A stretch of 6,332 nucleotides of DNA. Source: Erysipelotrichaceae bacterium (GTDB taxonomy: Bacteria; Bacillota_I; Bacilli_A; RFN20; CAG-826). How positions within the stretch are numbered: position 1 is the first letter of the stretch; each line of letters begins with the position of its first letter. The notes below the pieces were generated by a model. That model worked only from the letters and a program-made list of their open reading frames with translations, made no database searches and was not told the DNA's origin. The position numbers and the translations under genes were made by a program. Below are positions 1 through 5,769 of the stretch, piece after piece. The stretch lies in NCBI GenBank assembly GCA_031271635.1, contig JAISVG010000018.1:1-6332 (forward strand), given 5' to 3'.

Positions 1-2
1 AC

Positions 3-1163
3 TGGGAAGGCGAGAACTATTTTAACGAGGTTGAAGCCTACCTATTAGAACTTGGTTATGAAAAAGGCATGGTTGAGACCGAAGAATACTTTTATGATAT
101 TACTGGAACGAGAGTTTATGGCATGGTAAGTGAGATCTGGAATGAGTACTATGCCGAAAACGAAAGCGAAATCCTACCCAAAGAGACCTTTGTCTATTAT
201 GTGACTAGCTATGTAAGTGGTAGGGGAGAATGGAACTTCTATGTTGCTTTTGATCCTCTTAACGGTAGCGAAACTACATCAGAAGCGTTTGATGAAATTG
301 ATCCTCCCACAGATTATTATCTTGATTCAAATACCGAGGAATACTATTACTATGAATTTGACGATTTAACCCTGATCGAAGAATGCTCTATAATCCTTGA
401 AAACATGGGGTGGATGATTACATACACATCACAAAATGATGGAAGCGAGGTTATTTACACTTCGGTTTATCTTGATATCCTTAACGGATCCGCCATTATT
501 TACACTTCGTATGGTGACGGAAACGGCAAGGAAATTCAGATGCAATTCGTTGATCTTTTCCTCTTCCTTGATCAAATCGTTGAGACTGAGGGTAATTTTT
601 CCGTCATCGTCAAAGAAGCATGTCTCCTTAGTAGTGGTGACACGTATCTAAGACAAAATGAGTTTGCTATTGACGGTGCTCTTTCATGGTATCTCATCCA
701 AGAGATAGAAAATAGCAGCGGGGACGATTTATACTATGAAGAACGGTATCATGATGTAAGCGGACAAAATACTATCGCCATCTCGCGATACTCAGAAGAT
801 GACGAATTTAGTAGTAGTATTGAATATTTATACGCTAATACTTTTCAAACTTTCTGGTACTGTGATATATTTGAATCGTTCCGCTACGCTGATGAATCGT
901 TAAGAGATTTATTTACCTTAAGTGGTGGAGTTCATACTTTAAACCAACCAATTCTTGAATATTACCAATCTCTTAGCGATGATGGCGAATACTACCAAGC
1001 AGGTACGATTACTAACTGTGAGATAATAATTAACGGAGTCGACGTTATAGTTAATACTGGGTATTATTATGAAGATATCACTCCTGAATATGAGTACTAC
1101 GATGAAACTAGTCTTAGCATGACCTTTAGACTTGGAGATACAACCGTAGTTTGGCCAGAATAA
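3..1163 (+). CDS. Acidic, Tyr-rich protein of unknown function, C-terminal part (5' end outside window)
   Basis: The frame is already open at the left edge (it reads WEGENYFNEVEAYLLELGYEKG before the first ATG at 69), so ATG 69 is probably internal and the true start lies upstream. 386 residues are visible, ending in a tandem TAATAA stop. The protein is strongly acidic and rich in Tyr, Ser and Thr, with alternating polar/hydrophobic stretches typical of beta strands (for example EEYYYYEFDD and GYYYEDITPEYEYYDE). It has no membrane segment, which fits an extracellular or surface-exposed protein. A YTS motif recurs three times at 418-509, twice as an identical 14-base DNA repeat 45 bases apart. 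The segments around 'LYYEERYHDVSGQNTIAISR' and 'VIYTSVYLDILNGSAIIYTS' look alike in pattern, so the protein may be built of diverged beta-rich units. I recognise no family and cannot give a function. A terminator about 100 bases downstream closes its transcript. Confidence 0.8.
   Translation, partial: WEGENYFNEVEAYLLELGYEKGMVETEEYFYDITGTRVYGMVSEIWNEYYAENESEILPKETFVYYVTSYVSGRGEWNFYVAFDPLNGSETTSEAFDEIDPPTDYYLDSNTEEYYYYEFDDLTLIEECSIILENMGWMITYTSQNDGSEVIYTSVYLDILNGSAIIYTSYGDGNGKEIQMQFVDLFLFLDQIVETEGNFSVIVKEACLLSSGDTYLRQNEFAIDGALSWYLIQEIENSSGDDLYYEERYHDVSGQNTIAISRYSEDDEFSSSIEYLYANTFQTFWYCDIFESFRYADESLRDLFTLSGGVHTLNQPILEYYQSLSDDGEYYQAGTITNCEIIINGVDVIVNTGYYYEDITPEYEYYDETSLSMTFRLGDTTVVWPE
451..509 (+). 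repeat. 14-base direct repeat inside the first gene
   Basis: ttatttacacttcg occurs at 451-464 and 496-509, exactly 45 bases (15 codons) apart and in the same frame, encoding IYTS each time. A related ITYTS lies 11 residues earlier. This suggests a small internal duplication of a beta-strand unit rather than a mobile or regulatory element. Confidence 0.55.
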
Positions 1164-1264
1164 TAAAATAATTCTTTATCTAATGGCGATAAAAAGTTCT
1201 TTAAAGCTTAGTTAACGTACGTAATAATCTTAACCACCAAAACCAATTTCTTTGATTTATGAGT

Positions 1265-1298
1265 AAAGGCAGCGTTTTAGCACTGCCTTTTTATCTTT
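1265..1298 (+). terminator. Rho-independent terminator of the first gene
   Basis: A perfect 8-bp stem, aaaggcag (1265-1272) with ctgccttt (1283-1290), encloses a 10-base loop and runs into a T-rich tail (tttttatcttt, 1288-1298). It lies about 100 bases after the TAATAA stop and before any following gene. The A-rich 5' arm could also work on the opposite strand, but no gene ends there. Confidence 0.85.
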
Positions 1299-1543
1299 CT
1301 TTAAGCGCGTTTCATCAATCTGCTCACAATACAAGTCTTATCGTAAATCAAGTTTTTTAATCTAATCGCCTAACACATTTTATCTTTGACATAACATCAT
1401 TCAAACCTTAGCTATATAACTCCACTCGAGGAAACTAAAGAGTTCTTTAAATAGCGGTCAACATTCTAAAGAAAACTATTTAGAAAAGCGTTGACAATCA
1501 ACAGCAAGAATAAAAATTCAAAGCGCGATATTTTACTGAAATA
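1299..1543 (+). other. Intergenic regulatory region, no gene
   Basis: No reading frame of convincing length or composition is present on either strand. The right half holds a compound inverted repeat (1457-1502) and a 6-bp inverted repeat, atattt/aaatat (1528-1533 / 1539-1544), just ahead of and touching the promoter -35 box. The 11-mer agttctttaaa occurs at 1195-1205 and again at 1441-1451, which may be chance in AT-rich DNA. Confidence 0.5.
1457..1502 (+). promoter_or_regulatory. Compound hairpin with alternative pairings overlapping a TTGACA box
   Basis: GTCAAC (1457-1462) pairs with GTTGAC (1490-1495), and inside it TTCTAAA (1464-1470) pairs with TTTAGAA (1479-1485), giving 13 base pairs in two blocks. 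The same GTTGA (1490-1494) can instead pair with TCAAC at 1498-1502 over a 3-base loop. A consensus -35 hexamer TTGACA (1491-1496) sits in the right arm, but no good -10 follows at 16-18 bases. It may be an operator or a leader structure; the function is inferred from symmetry alone. Confidence 0.35.
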
Positions 1544-1572
1544 TTGACATCACGAAATTGTTGTTATAAAAT
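1544..1572 (+). promoter_or_regulatory. Sigma-70-type promoter for the lipoprotein-protease pair
   Basis: A consensus -35 TTGACA (1544-1549) is followed after 17 bases by TAAAAT (1567-1572), inside the A/T block TATAAAAT. Transcription would begin near 1579, which places the first 22 codons of the longest possible downstream frame (TTG start at 1544) on or before the promoter and argues against that start. Confidence 0.65.
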
Positions 1573-1609
1573 ACAAGTGGAAATGCGCATAAGAAGCACA
1601 AACAACTCG

Positions 1610-2080
1610 ATGAGGACGTTATTAGTGAGTTTCTTTTTAGGACTAATTACATTATCATCGTGCATAGATACACCTATTGATAAAAATACCCTTCATGAAA
1701 TAAAAGAATCATATCTTGAAAAATTTACTGATCACGTGTTTCTTTTTTCTAATCATTCTAGGAATGGAACCAGTACGTTTACTACTAATGATATTGAGTT
1801 AAAGACGTATTTAGGAACGTTTAATGAATGTATCGTCTTGATTCTATATCCTAAAGGTGAACCCTGGTCACCGAGTGTATGTTACGGTTATGAAACAAGA
1901 TGTGCTACATGGATGGAGAGTATTGATGGGATGTTTTTTGGTTCAAACTATTCGACAGGCATCCTCTGTTGGAAGGAAGATAGATTATATACATTTAATG
2001 AAGCATATAAACAGAACTTCTTGTTACATGAAGATTTAAAAGCAATTTCGATGCAACTTTATGGAAAAATTCTCTTATAG
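1610..2080 (+). CDS. Small predicted lipoprotein of unknown function
   Basis: From ATG 1610 the product is 156 residues. It begins MRTLLVSFFLGLITLSSC: a short positive start, a hydrophobic core and the lipobox L-S-S-C with Cys18, so it should be lipid-anchored on the outer face of the membrane after signal peptidase II cleavage. The frame is open back to TTG 1544, but that codon is the promoter -35 box. ATG 1583 is possible but nearly at the transcription start, so 1610 (leader about 30 bases, weak aagaag site at 1591-1596) is preferred. The C-terminal part, GILCWKEDRLYTFNEAYK followed by LLHEDLKAI, resembles by memory a pattern shared by many small uncharacterised gut Bacillota proteins (ILVWKDGKFYTLQEAY then GLLTKEDL). 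No enzymatic motif is visible. Four further Cys residues could form disulfides outside the cell. It lies 37 bases upstream of the protease and is probably cotranscribed; an inhibitor or accessory role is only a guess. Confidence 0.75.
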   Translation: MRTLLVSFFLGLITLSSCIDTPIDKNTLHEIKESYLEKFTDHVFLFSNHSRNGTSTFTTNDIELKTYLGTFNECIVLILYPKGEPWSPSVCYGYETRCATWMESIDGMFFGSNYSTGILCWKEDRLYTFNEAYKQNFLLHEDLKAISMQLYGKILL

Positions 2081-2103
2081 GAAATTTCATTGATAAGTAT
2101 TAT

Positions 2104-2111
2104 AAAGGGGG
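2104..2111 (+). promoter_or_regulatory. Strong ribosome binding site of the protease gene
   Basis: AAAGGGGG ends 6 bases before ATG 2118. It fixes the start of the protease precursor at a codon followed by a classic signal peptide, and supports 2118 rather than the GTG at 2552 as the real translation start. Confidence 0.8.
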
Positions 2112-2117
2112 AATTTA

Positions 2118-2759
2118 ATGAAAAGAATCGTTTTTTTGATGTTATATTTTGGAATGTTGTTTGCTATTTGTGGACCGTCTCCGGAAGAAAAAACAGTCGC
2201 TTTAGTTTCTGATGACAAAGAAATAATAAGTGATACACAAACAAATACGGAAGATGATTTTTCTGATGACATCATTATTGCAATTTTGAAAAAAAATGAT
2301 ACAGAGATAGCGGATAATTATAATATCCCGCATGGTATTGATTATAAGGAAATAATTGAGCTTACTAAATATACTCAAGAATCCCTTAGTGATCTCGATG
2401 AACAATCAAACACTAATGATTCGGAAATCGACGACTGGAAGATTGAACACGAAAACTACCGGAGGATCATTGCAATTAGGCTTTCAGTTAAGGACAAGCA
2501 AAATGTTATTAATTCCATTAATTCATTCGAAATTCAGGATTATTTGAGTATGTGGGACCAAATCGTTCTTCTTCGATTCAGAGCGCCTCGGTTAGCGATT
2601 ATTTTTATTCCAACAACAATCAATGGGGGCATGAAAGAATCAATATTGAAGATACATGGAAAATTGCGACTGGTTCTAGCAAAATCAAAGTTGGAATCAT
2701 TGACACTGGCATATACGAAAAGCATCCTGATTTACAAGGTATGGTCGACCCCCATTTGA
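2118..2759 (+). CDS. N-terminal fragment of the S8 protease: signal peptide and propeptide
   Basis: As read, the frame gives 213 residues, but only about the first 143 look real; the rest is out-of-frame reading of the protease catalytic region. Residues 1-18 (MKRIVFLMLYFGMLFAIC) are a Sec signal peptide. Cys18 is preceded by F-A-I, a poor lipobox because of Ile at -1, so secretion by signal peptidase I and a lipid anchor both remain possible. Residues 20-110 are acidic and polar. Residues about 110-143 (IIAIRLSVKDKQNVINSI, then SFEIQDYL) have the strand-helix look of the end of a subtilase inhibitory propeptide, which normally folds the enzyme and is then cut off. Translated alone, this fragment would be an inactive secreted propeptide with a foreign tail. 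Confidence 0.6.
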   Translation: MKRIVFLMLYFGMLFAICGPSPEEKTVALVSDDKEIISDTQTNTEDDFSDDIIIAILKKNDTEIADNYNIPHGIDYKEIIELTKYTQESLSDLDEQSNTNDSEIDDWKIEHENYRRIIAIRLSVKDKQNVINSINSFEIQDYLSMWDQIVLLRFRAPRLAIIFIPTTINGGMKESILKIHGKLRLVLAKSKLESLTLAYTKSILIYKVWSTPI

Positions 2760-5116
2760 GTAAGAGTTTTATTGATGATGATCCTCTCCATGATTGGCTA
2801 GGGCACGGAACTATGATAGCCGGAATTATTGGTGCACGTTCAAATAATGTATCCCAGAATTTCCATGGTGGAATTGCTGGAACAAATCAGTCAGTATCAT
2901 TAGTTTCATTAAAAGTTACTCATAATGGGTCTCAAAACTATACTCTTGAAACAATTCAAGCACTAGATTATGCCACAAGCAAACGTATTCCTATTGTTAA
3001 TTATAGTAGCGGCTATCGAAGTGTCGATGAAAATGAAGATCAAGCACTAGAACAGGCCATTATGAATTATCCCGGTCTATTTGTAACATCTGCTGGAAAT
3101 GGTGCTGTTAGGGACTACAACGGCATTATTGATAATACTGGTGTTCCTGAGAATATTGATATTGATAAGTTTTATCCTGCATCATTTACTTCGGAAAATA
3201 TCATAACTGTTGGCGGCACAAACCCTGCTGACGAATTAATGATTAAGGACAATGAGTTATATAATACACACCTATACGCTAGTAATTATGGCCCAAACTC
3301 TGTAGATGTTTTTGCTCCAGGCGAAGATATTCTTTCAACGTTTCCGATTTATCGATGTTTACAGCCGGTAGGTTTAAACGATCCGCTTGGATGTGCTGGC
3401 GATAGTTCAATTCATGTTGATGATGGCTATCATATGGCTTCTGGAACATCTCTTGCGGCTCCTTATGTTGCTGGTGTTGCTGCCTTACTATTATCCAGGT
3501 ATCCTGATATGGACACAACACAGCTTAAGGAAGCCATTATGATGAACGCTAGAAAAGTAGAAAGTCTTAAGGACAAGTGTGTCTCAGGAGGAATTCTTGA
3601 CGCATACCACACATTAGCAAACGCAGCAGTTCTTAGTGTTGATGGTGATTTTAATGGTGATGGTCTTGATGATGTAGCAAAATTCATTAATAGTGGCAAT
3701 AACACTACTTCGATTCAGCTATGGACATCAAACGGAAACAGTTTTGACTATATGGGTGAAGTATGGTCGGAAACAAATTACTCCTCTAGGAATTATTTAT
3801 CCTCTCATCTGGTAAGTGGTGATTTTAATGGTGATGGTCTTAGTGATATTGCTGCTCTTTTTGATTCAAATACTGGCGGGCCAGTTCGTAATATCTCAGT
3901 ATGGGTTTCGACCGGCACTGGTTTTACAGAGACTTTAGTGCCTATCGATAATGGCACCTGGCCAGCAACGATGCGCATTGTTTCAGGTGATTTTAATGGT
4001 GATGGTCTTAGTGATATTGCCGCTCTTTATGATCGTGGGGGTGGAAATAGTAGTATGAACGTTTGGCGATCAAGTGGGGATATGTTTACGCACCGAGCGC
4101 ATCTTTTGTCTTCAATAAGTCTATTTCAATATAATTCTGCTTCTGTTGCAAATCGGATTTCATCGGGAGACTTTGATGGTGATGGTAGAGATGACATTAT
4201 TACTCTTTACGATAAAGGGCAGGGGGATGTTGAAGTTCACATCTTCCGTTATAGTCTTTTAGCAACTTCATTATCACGTGGTGTGTTCGATATTCTCTCA
4301 GGATATGAAGCAAATGCTGTTAATGGAAGAGTCATGATGGGAAAATATAATCACGATCAATTTTCTGATTTACTAATGATCCGTAATGACGGAAACAAGA
4401 GCATTGATTTTGAAATGAGGATCTCAAGCGGGTTTTCTTTTACTACTCAATCGTGGTGGAGTAGCAATAGTTTTGAAATCACGAAGCATCTTTGTGAAAC
4501 TCATCATACATATGTAGGAGGATTCTGTAGTCAATGTGGCTACGAGCATGAACACCACATAGTTAACGGATATGGTTATTGTAGTATCTGTGGGTATCAG
4601 ATACTTGAGAGGCTTTTACCTTCTGATTATATGTATAATGAACAATACTACTTTACTGAAGAAGAACAAGGAGTTTATTCGCAAAATGGAGCTCTCATCA
4701 TGACTAACCGTCTTCGATGTGGATATATTTCTAATCAATACTTAACTTTATCAGCAAAACGAAGAAATGCCGGAATAGCTTATCTTGAATATCATTTTGA
4801 CCATAATCTACAAGGACTAATGTATCAACTTGCCTTATGGAGCAATAATGAATCATTAATCCAAAACTCATCAATTAGGCTAGAAGCAATGAAAGAAAAT
4901 GAATGGACGATTATCCAAACATTTAATCCTCATGAAATGTCGACTGATAAAGATAATCTCCTTGACTATAATATTAGTTTCCCTTTTGCAACAAGATCTT
5001 TCCGATTTATTGTCGAGACCAATCAAGTTCAAAACGAGAATAATCGTGGTCGAGTCGTTATCGGCGAGATTGGAGCGATTTATGCAAAAGGCGCATATTA
5101 TTCACTCGAACCCTAG
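2552..5116 (+). CDS. S8 (subtilisin-like) serine endopeptidase, catalytic domain plus FG-GAP repeats, Cys/His knuckle and C-terminal beta domain
   Basis: Numbered from GTG 2552 (854 residues). Catalytic domain about 20-355: Asp51 in KVGIIDTGI, His85 in GHGTMIAGI, oxyanion Asn183 in SAGNGA and Ser300 in GTSLAAPYVAG, all intact and correctly spaced for peptidase family S8. Residues about 362-632 carry five FG-GAP/VCBS-like units with a DxDxDG calcium loop (GDFNGDGLDD at 365, GDFNGDGLSD at 423 and 479, GDFDGDGRDD at 539, degenerate GKYNHDQFSD at 597), 56-60 residues apart like propeller blades. Residues 648-682 hold a tandem CxxCG Cys/His motif. Residues about 685-854 are beta-rich, of a kind I associate with Acholeplasma-type surface proteins; it may be an adhesion or carbohydrate-binding domain, but this is uncertain. 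GTG 2552 has only a weak agga site 12 bases upstream and no signal peptide follows, so it is not the natural start (see 2118-5116). Likely role: extracellular digestion of proteins, held at the surface or on a substrate by the C-terminal domains. Confidence 0.9.
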   Translation: MGPNRSSSIQSASVSDYFYSNNNQWGHERINIEDTWKIATGSSKIKVGIIDTGIYEKHPDLQGMVDPHLSKSFIDDDPLHDWLGHGTMIAGIIGARSNNVSQNFHGGIAGTNQSVSLVSLKVTHNGSQNYTLETIQALDYATSKRIPIVNYSSGYRSVDENEDQALEQAIMNYPGLFVTSAGNGAVRDYNGIIDNTGVPENIDIDKFYPASFTSENIITVGGTNPADELMIKDNELYNTHLYASNYGPNSVDVFAPGEDILSTFPIYRCLQPVGLNDPLGCAGDSSIHVDDGYHMASGTSLAAPYVAGVAALLLSRYPDMDTTQLKEAIMMNARKVESLKDKCVSGGILDAYHTLANAAVLSVDGDFNGDGLDDVAKFINSGNNTTSIQLWTSNGNSFDYMGEVWSETNYSSRNYLSSHLVSGDFNGDGLSDIAALFDSNTGGPVRNISVWVSTGTGFTETLVPIDNGTWPATMRIVSGDFNGDGLSDIAALYDRGGGNSSMNVWRSSGDMFTHRAHLLSSISLFQYNSASVANRISSGDFDGDGRDDIITLYDKGQGDVEVHIFRYSLLATSLSRGVFDILSGYEANAVNGRVMMGKYNHDQFSDLLMIRNDGNKSIDFEMRISSGFSFTTQSWWSSNSFEITKHLCETHHTYVGGFCSQCGYEHEHHIVNGYGYCSICGYQILERLLPSDYMYNEQYYFTEEEQGVYSQNGALIMTNRLRCGYISNQYLTLSAKRRNAGIAYLEYHFDHNLQGLMYQLALWSNNESLIQNSSIRLEAMKENEWTIIQTFNPHEMSTDKDNLLDYNISFPFATRSFRFIVETNQVQNENNRGRVVIGEIGAIYAKGAYYSLEP
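3644..4020 (+). repeat. Near-identical DNA repeats encoding FG-GAP calcium loops
   Basis: A 24-base sequence encoding GDFNGDGL occurs identically at 3644-3667, 3818-3841 and 3986-4009. The last two copies are identical for 35 bases (3818-3852 and 3986-4020), reading on through SDIA. The fourth unit (near 4167) and the degenerate fifth have diverged. The period of about 170 bases equals one protein repeat, which points to recent duplication or gene conversion among blades 1-3. Confidence 0.8.
4502..4597 (+). repeat. Tandem 17-residue Cys/His repeat in the protease
   Basis: HHTYVGGFCSQCGY (residues 651-664 of the 2552 frame) and HHIVNGYGYCSICGY (668-682) are two copies of an HHxxx..G.CxxCGY unit, preceded by an extra Cys648. 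Pairs of CxxC with neighbouring His suggest a small zinc-binding knuckle or, outside the cell, disulfides. Similar H....G.C..CG units are common in secreted proteins of gut Bacillota as I recall them. It links the propeller region to the C-terminal domain. Confidence 0.6.
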
Positions 5117-5173
5117 GTTTGATATCCTAGTCATTCTTAATGATCAACAATTATAATAAAACATAGGAGAATA

Positions 5174-5207
5174 GGATAAAACTGTTAAAACTAGGTGGTT
5201 TTATTCC
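5174..5207 (+). terminator. Possible weak terminator after the protease
   Basis: GGATAAAAC (5174-5182) can pair with GTTTTATTCC (5198-5207) with one bulged T; a shorter alternative is TAAAAC (5186-5191) with GTTTTA (5198-5203). The stem is mostly A-T and the following tail (atttctc) has few T residues, so termination would be weak. It lies about 60 bases after the protease stop. Confidence 0.3.
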
Positions 5208-5557
5208 ATTTCTCAGATTCTTTCATTGTTAAACCATCAATAAATTGACTTTAATAAAAGCACCACTTTCTTGAGTTATTATATCAATCAAATGCAGATT
5301 AAAATTCAAGTTGGCGGTAAATACATTAATCTAGCGACTCTTTCAACATTGATGAAGGCGTTCTGAAAGGTTAGACAATGAAAACTGCTTCAAAAAAAGT
5401 CTATGGAAATAGTAGTATCTATGAGTAAATTTGACACTAGTTTAAATTTCAGCATCACAAATTTTCGCTAAGATACTCGCTTCGTATTGTGGCAAAAAAA
5501 ACAACCTTCGAAAATGTATTTATGTTCTTCAAAATAAAGCCTTATATACCTTATTCT

Positions 5558-5601
5558 CAATGAATGATATCATTCATAGGAAACCTTTATGTCATTCATT
5601 G
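5558..5601. repeat. 18-bp perfect palindrome nested in a longer inverted repeat
   Basis: ATGAATGATATCATTCAT (5560-5577) is a perfect 18-bp palindrome. Its left half also belongs to a 13-bp stem, CAATGAATGATAT (5558-5570) with ATGTCATTCATTG (5589-5601) with one G-U pair, enclosing an 18-base loop. Thus the motif TCATTCAT occurs twice to the right of one ATGAATGA. The palindrome looks like a dimeric repressor site, and the longer stem could form in RNA. It lies about 165 bases before the next promoter, so its target is unclear. Confidence 0.5.
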
Positions 5602-5741
5602 TATCCTTCTAAAACGTTTTCCTGATTAAGACACTATCTGTATTGTGTTTATTTACGATTGTTCCTCGCAAATCGCCCGCGCTCATCGATTTTCAAACTA
5701 CATATCCTGCAACATCTGAAAACACTTCTTCTCTTTTGAGG

Positions 5742-5765
5742 TATAATTCAGGAAATAACAAGGAG
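5742..5765 (+). promoter_or_regulatory. -10 box and ribosome binding site of the small membrane protein gene
   Basis: A consensus TATAAT (5742-5747) lies just ahead of AAGGAG (5760-5765), which is 4 bases from ATG 5770. No clear -35 is found at 16-18 bases (the region near 5719 reads aaaaca), so the promoter may be weak or activator-dependent. Initiation near 5754 would leave a leader of only about 15 bases. Confidence 0.55.
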
Positions 5766-5769
5766 AAAA

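Larger units (their letters stand above)
2118..5116 (+). pseudogene. Secreted subtilisin-like (S8) protease with FG-GAP repeats, gene split by an apparent -1 frameshift
   Basis: Two overlapping frames together encode one conventional subtilase precursor. Frame one (from ATG 2118) supplies signal peptide and propeptide; frame two (readable from 2522, after the TAA at 2519-2521) supplies the catalytic domain and everything after it. Homology logic places the switch near 2546: IQDYL in frame one joins EYVGPNR in frame two, the usual propeptide-catalytic junction wording of bacterial subtilases (EYVGPN or YVEPN). Restoring one base, for example a second G after 2546 (ttg gag tat gtg), would give a continuous protein of about 999 residues. 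No other stop or frame break follows in 854 codons and all catalytic residues remain, so the break is either very recent, a sequencing or assembly error, or, less likely, a recoding site. The two pieces are also listed separately. Confidence 0.7.
5117..5741 (+). other. Long intergenic region, no convincing gene
   Basis: About 625 bases with frequent stops in all frames. It holds the weak terminator-like hairpin near 5174-5207, a palindrome and long hairpin at 5558-5601, and runs of A (for example 5494-5501). One frame (5244-5471) is free of TAA/TAG and broken only by TGA at 5364 and 5379. Its product matches nothing I know and this openness is compatible with chance. The stretch may carry remnants of lost genes or an unrecognised RNA. 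Confidence 0.4.

Noticed and set aside
1544..1609. TTG 1544 as start of the lipoprotein
   Set aside because: TTG is part of the promoter -35 hexamer, there is no ribosome site, and the signal peptide begins naturally at 1610.
2090..2106. Separate promoter for the protease (TTGATA 2090, TATAAA 2101)
   Set aside because: The spacer would be 5 bases, far from the 16-18 needed, so cotranscription with the lipoprotein is more likely.
2540..2553. Programmed -1 ribosomal frameshifting at the protease junction
   Set aside because: There is no X-XXY-YYZ slippery heptamer, no internal ribosome-like enhancer and only a 5-bp downstream stem. A one-base deletion explains it more simply, so it is kept only as a minor alternative.
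2547..2759. C-terminal 70 residues of the 2118 frame as genuine protein
   Set aside because: The stretch overlaps the conserved start of the subtilase domain in another frame, which has clear homology signals (QWGHERINIEDTW, VGIIDTG); the 2118-frame reading has none and is a shadow.
2540..3705. Reverse-strand open frames opposite the protease (60-80 codons)
   Set aside because: They are antisense shadows of a clearly coding strand, without ribosome sites or recognisable products.
3644..4020. CRISPR-like direct repeats
   Set aside because: The repeats are coding, in frame and match FG-GAP calcium loops; spacing is about 170 bases and there are no spacers or cas genes.
5378..5428. 16-codon mini-gene (MKTASKKVYGNSSIYE) with aaagg upstream
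   Set aside because: It is too short, has a modest ribosome site and no promoter, and resembles nothing known.
5570..5599. Reverse-strand 9-codon frame (MNDIKVSYE) with an AGAAGG site 5 bases before ATG
   Set aside because: The ribosome site is good, but the frame is tiny, overlaps the palindrome and has no clear promoter on that strand.
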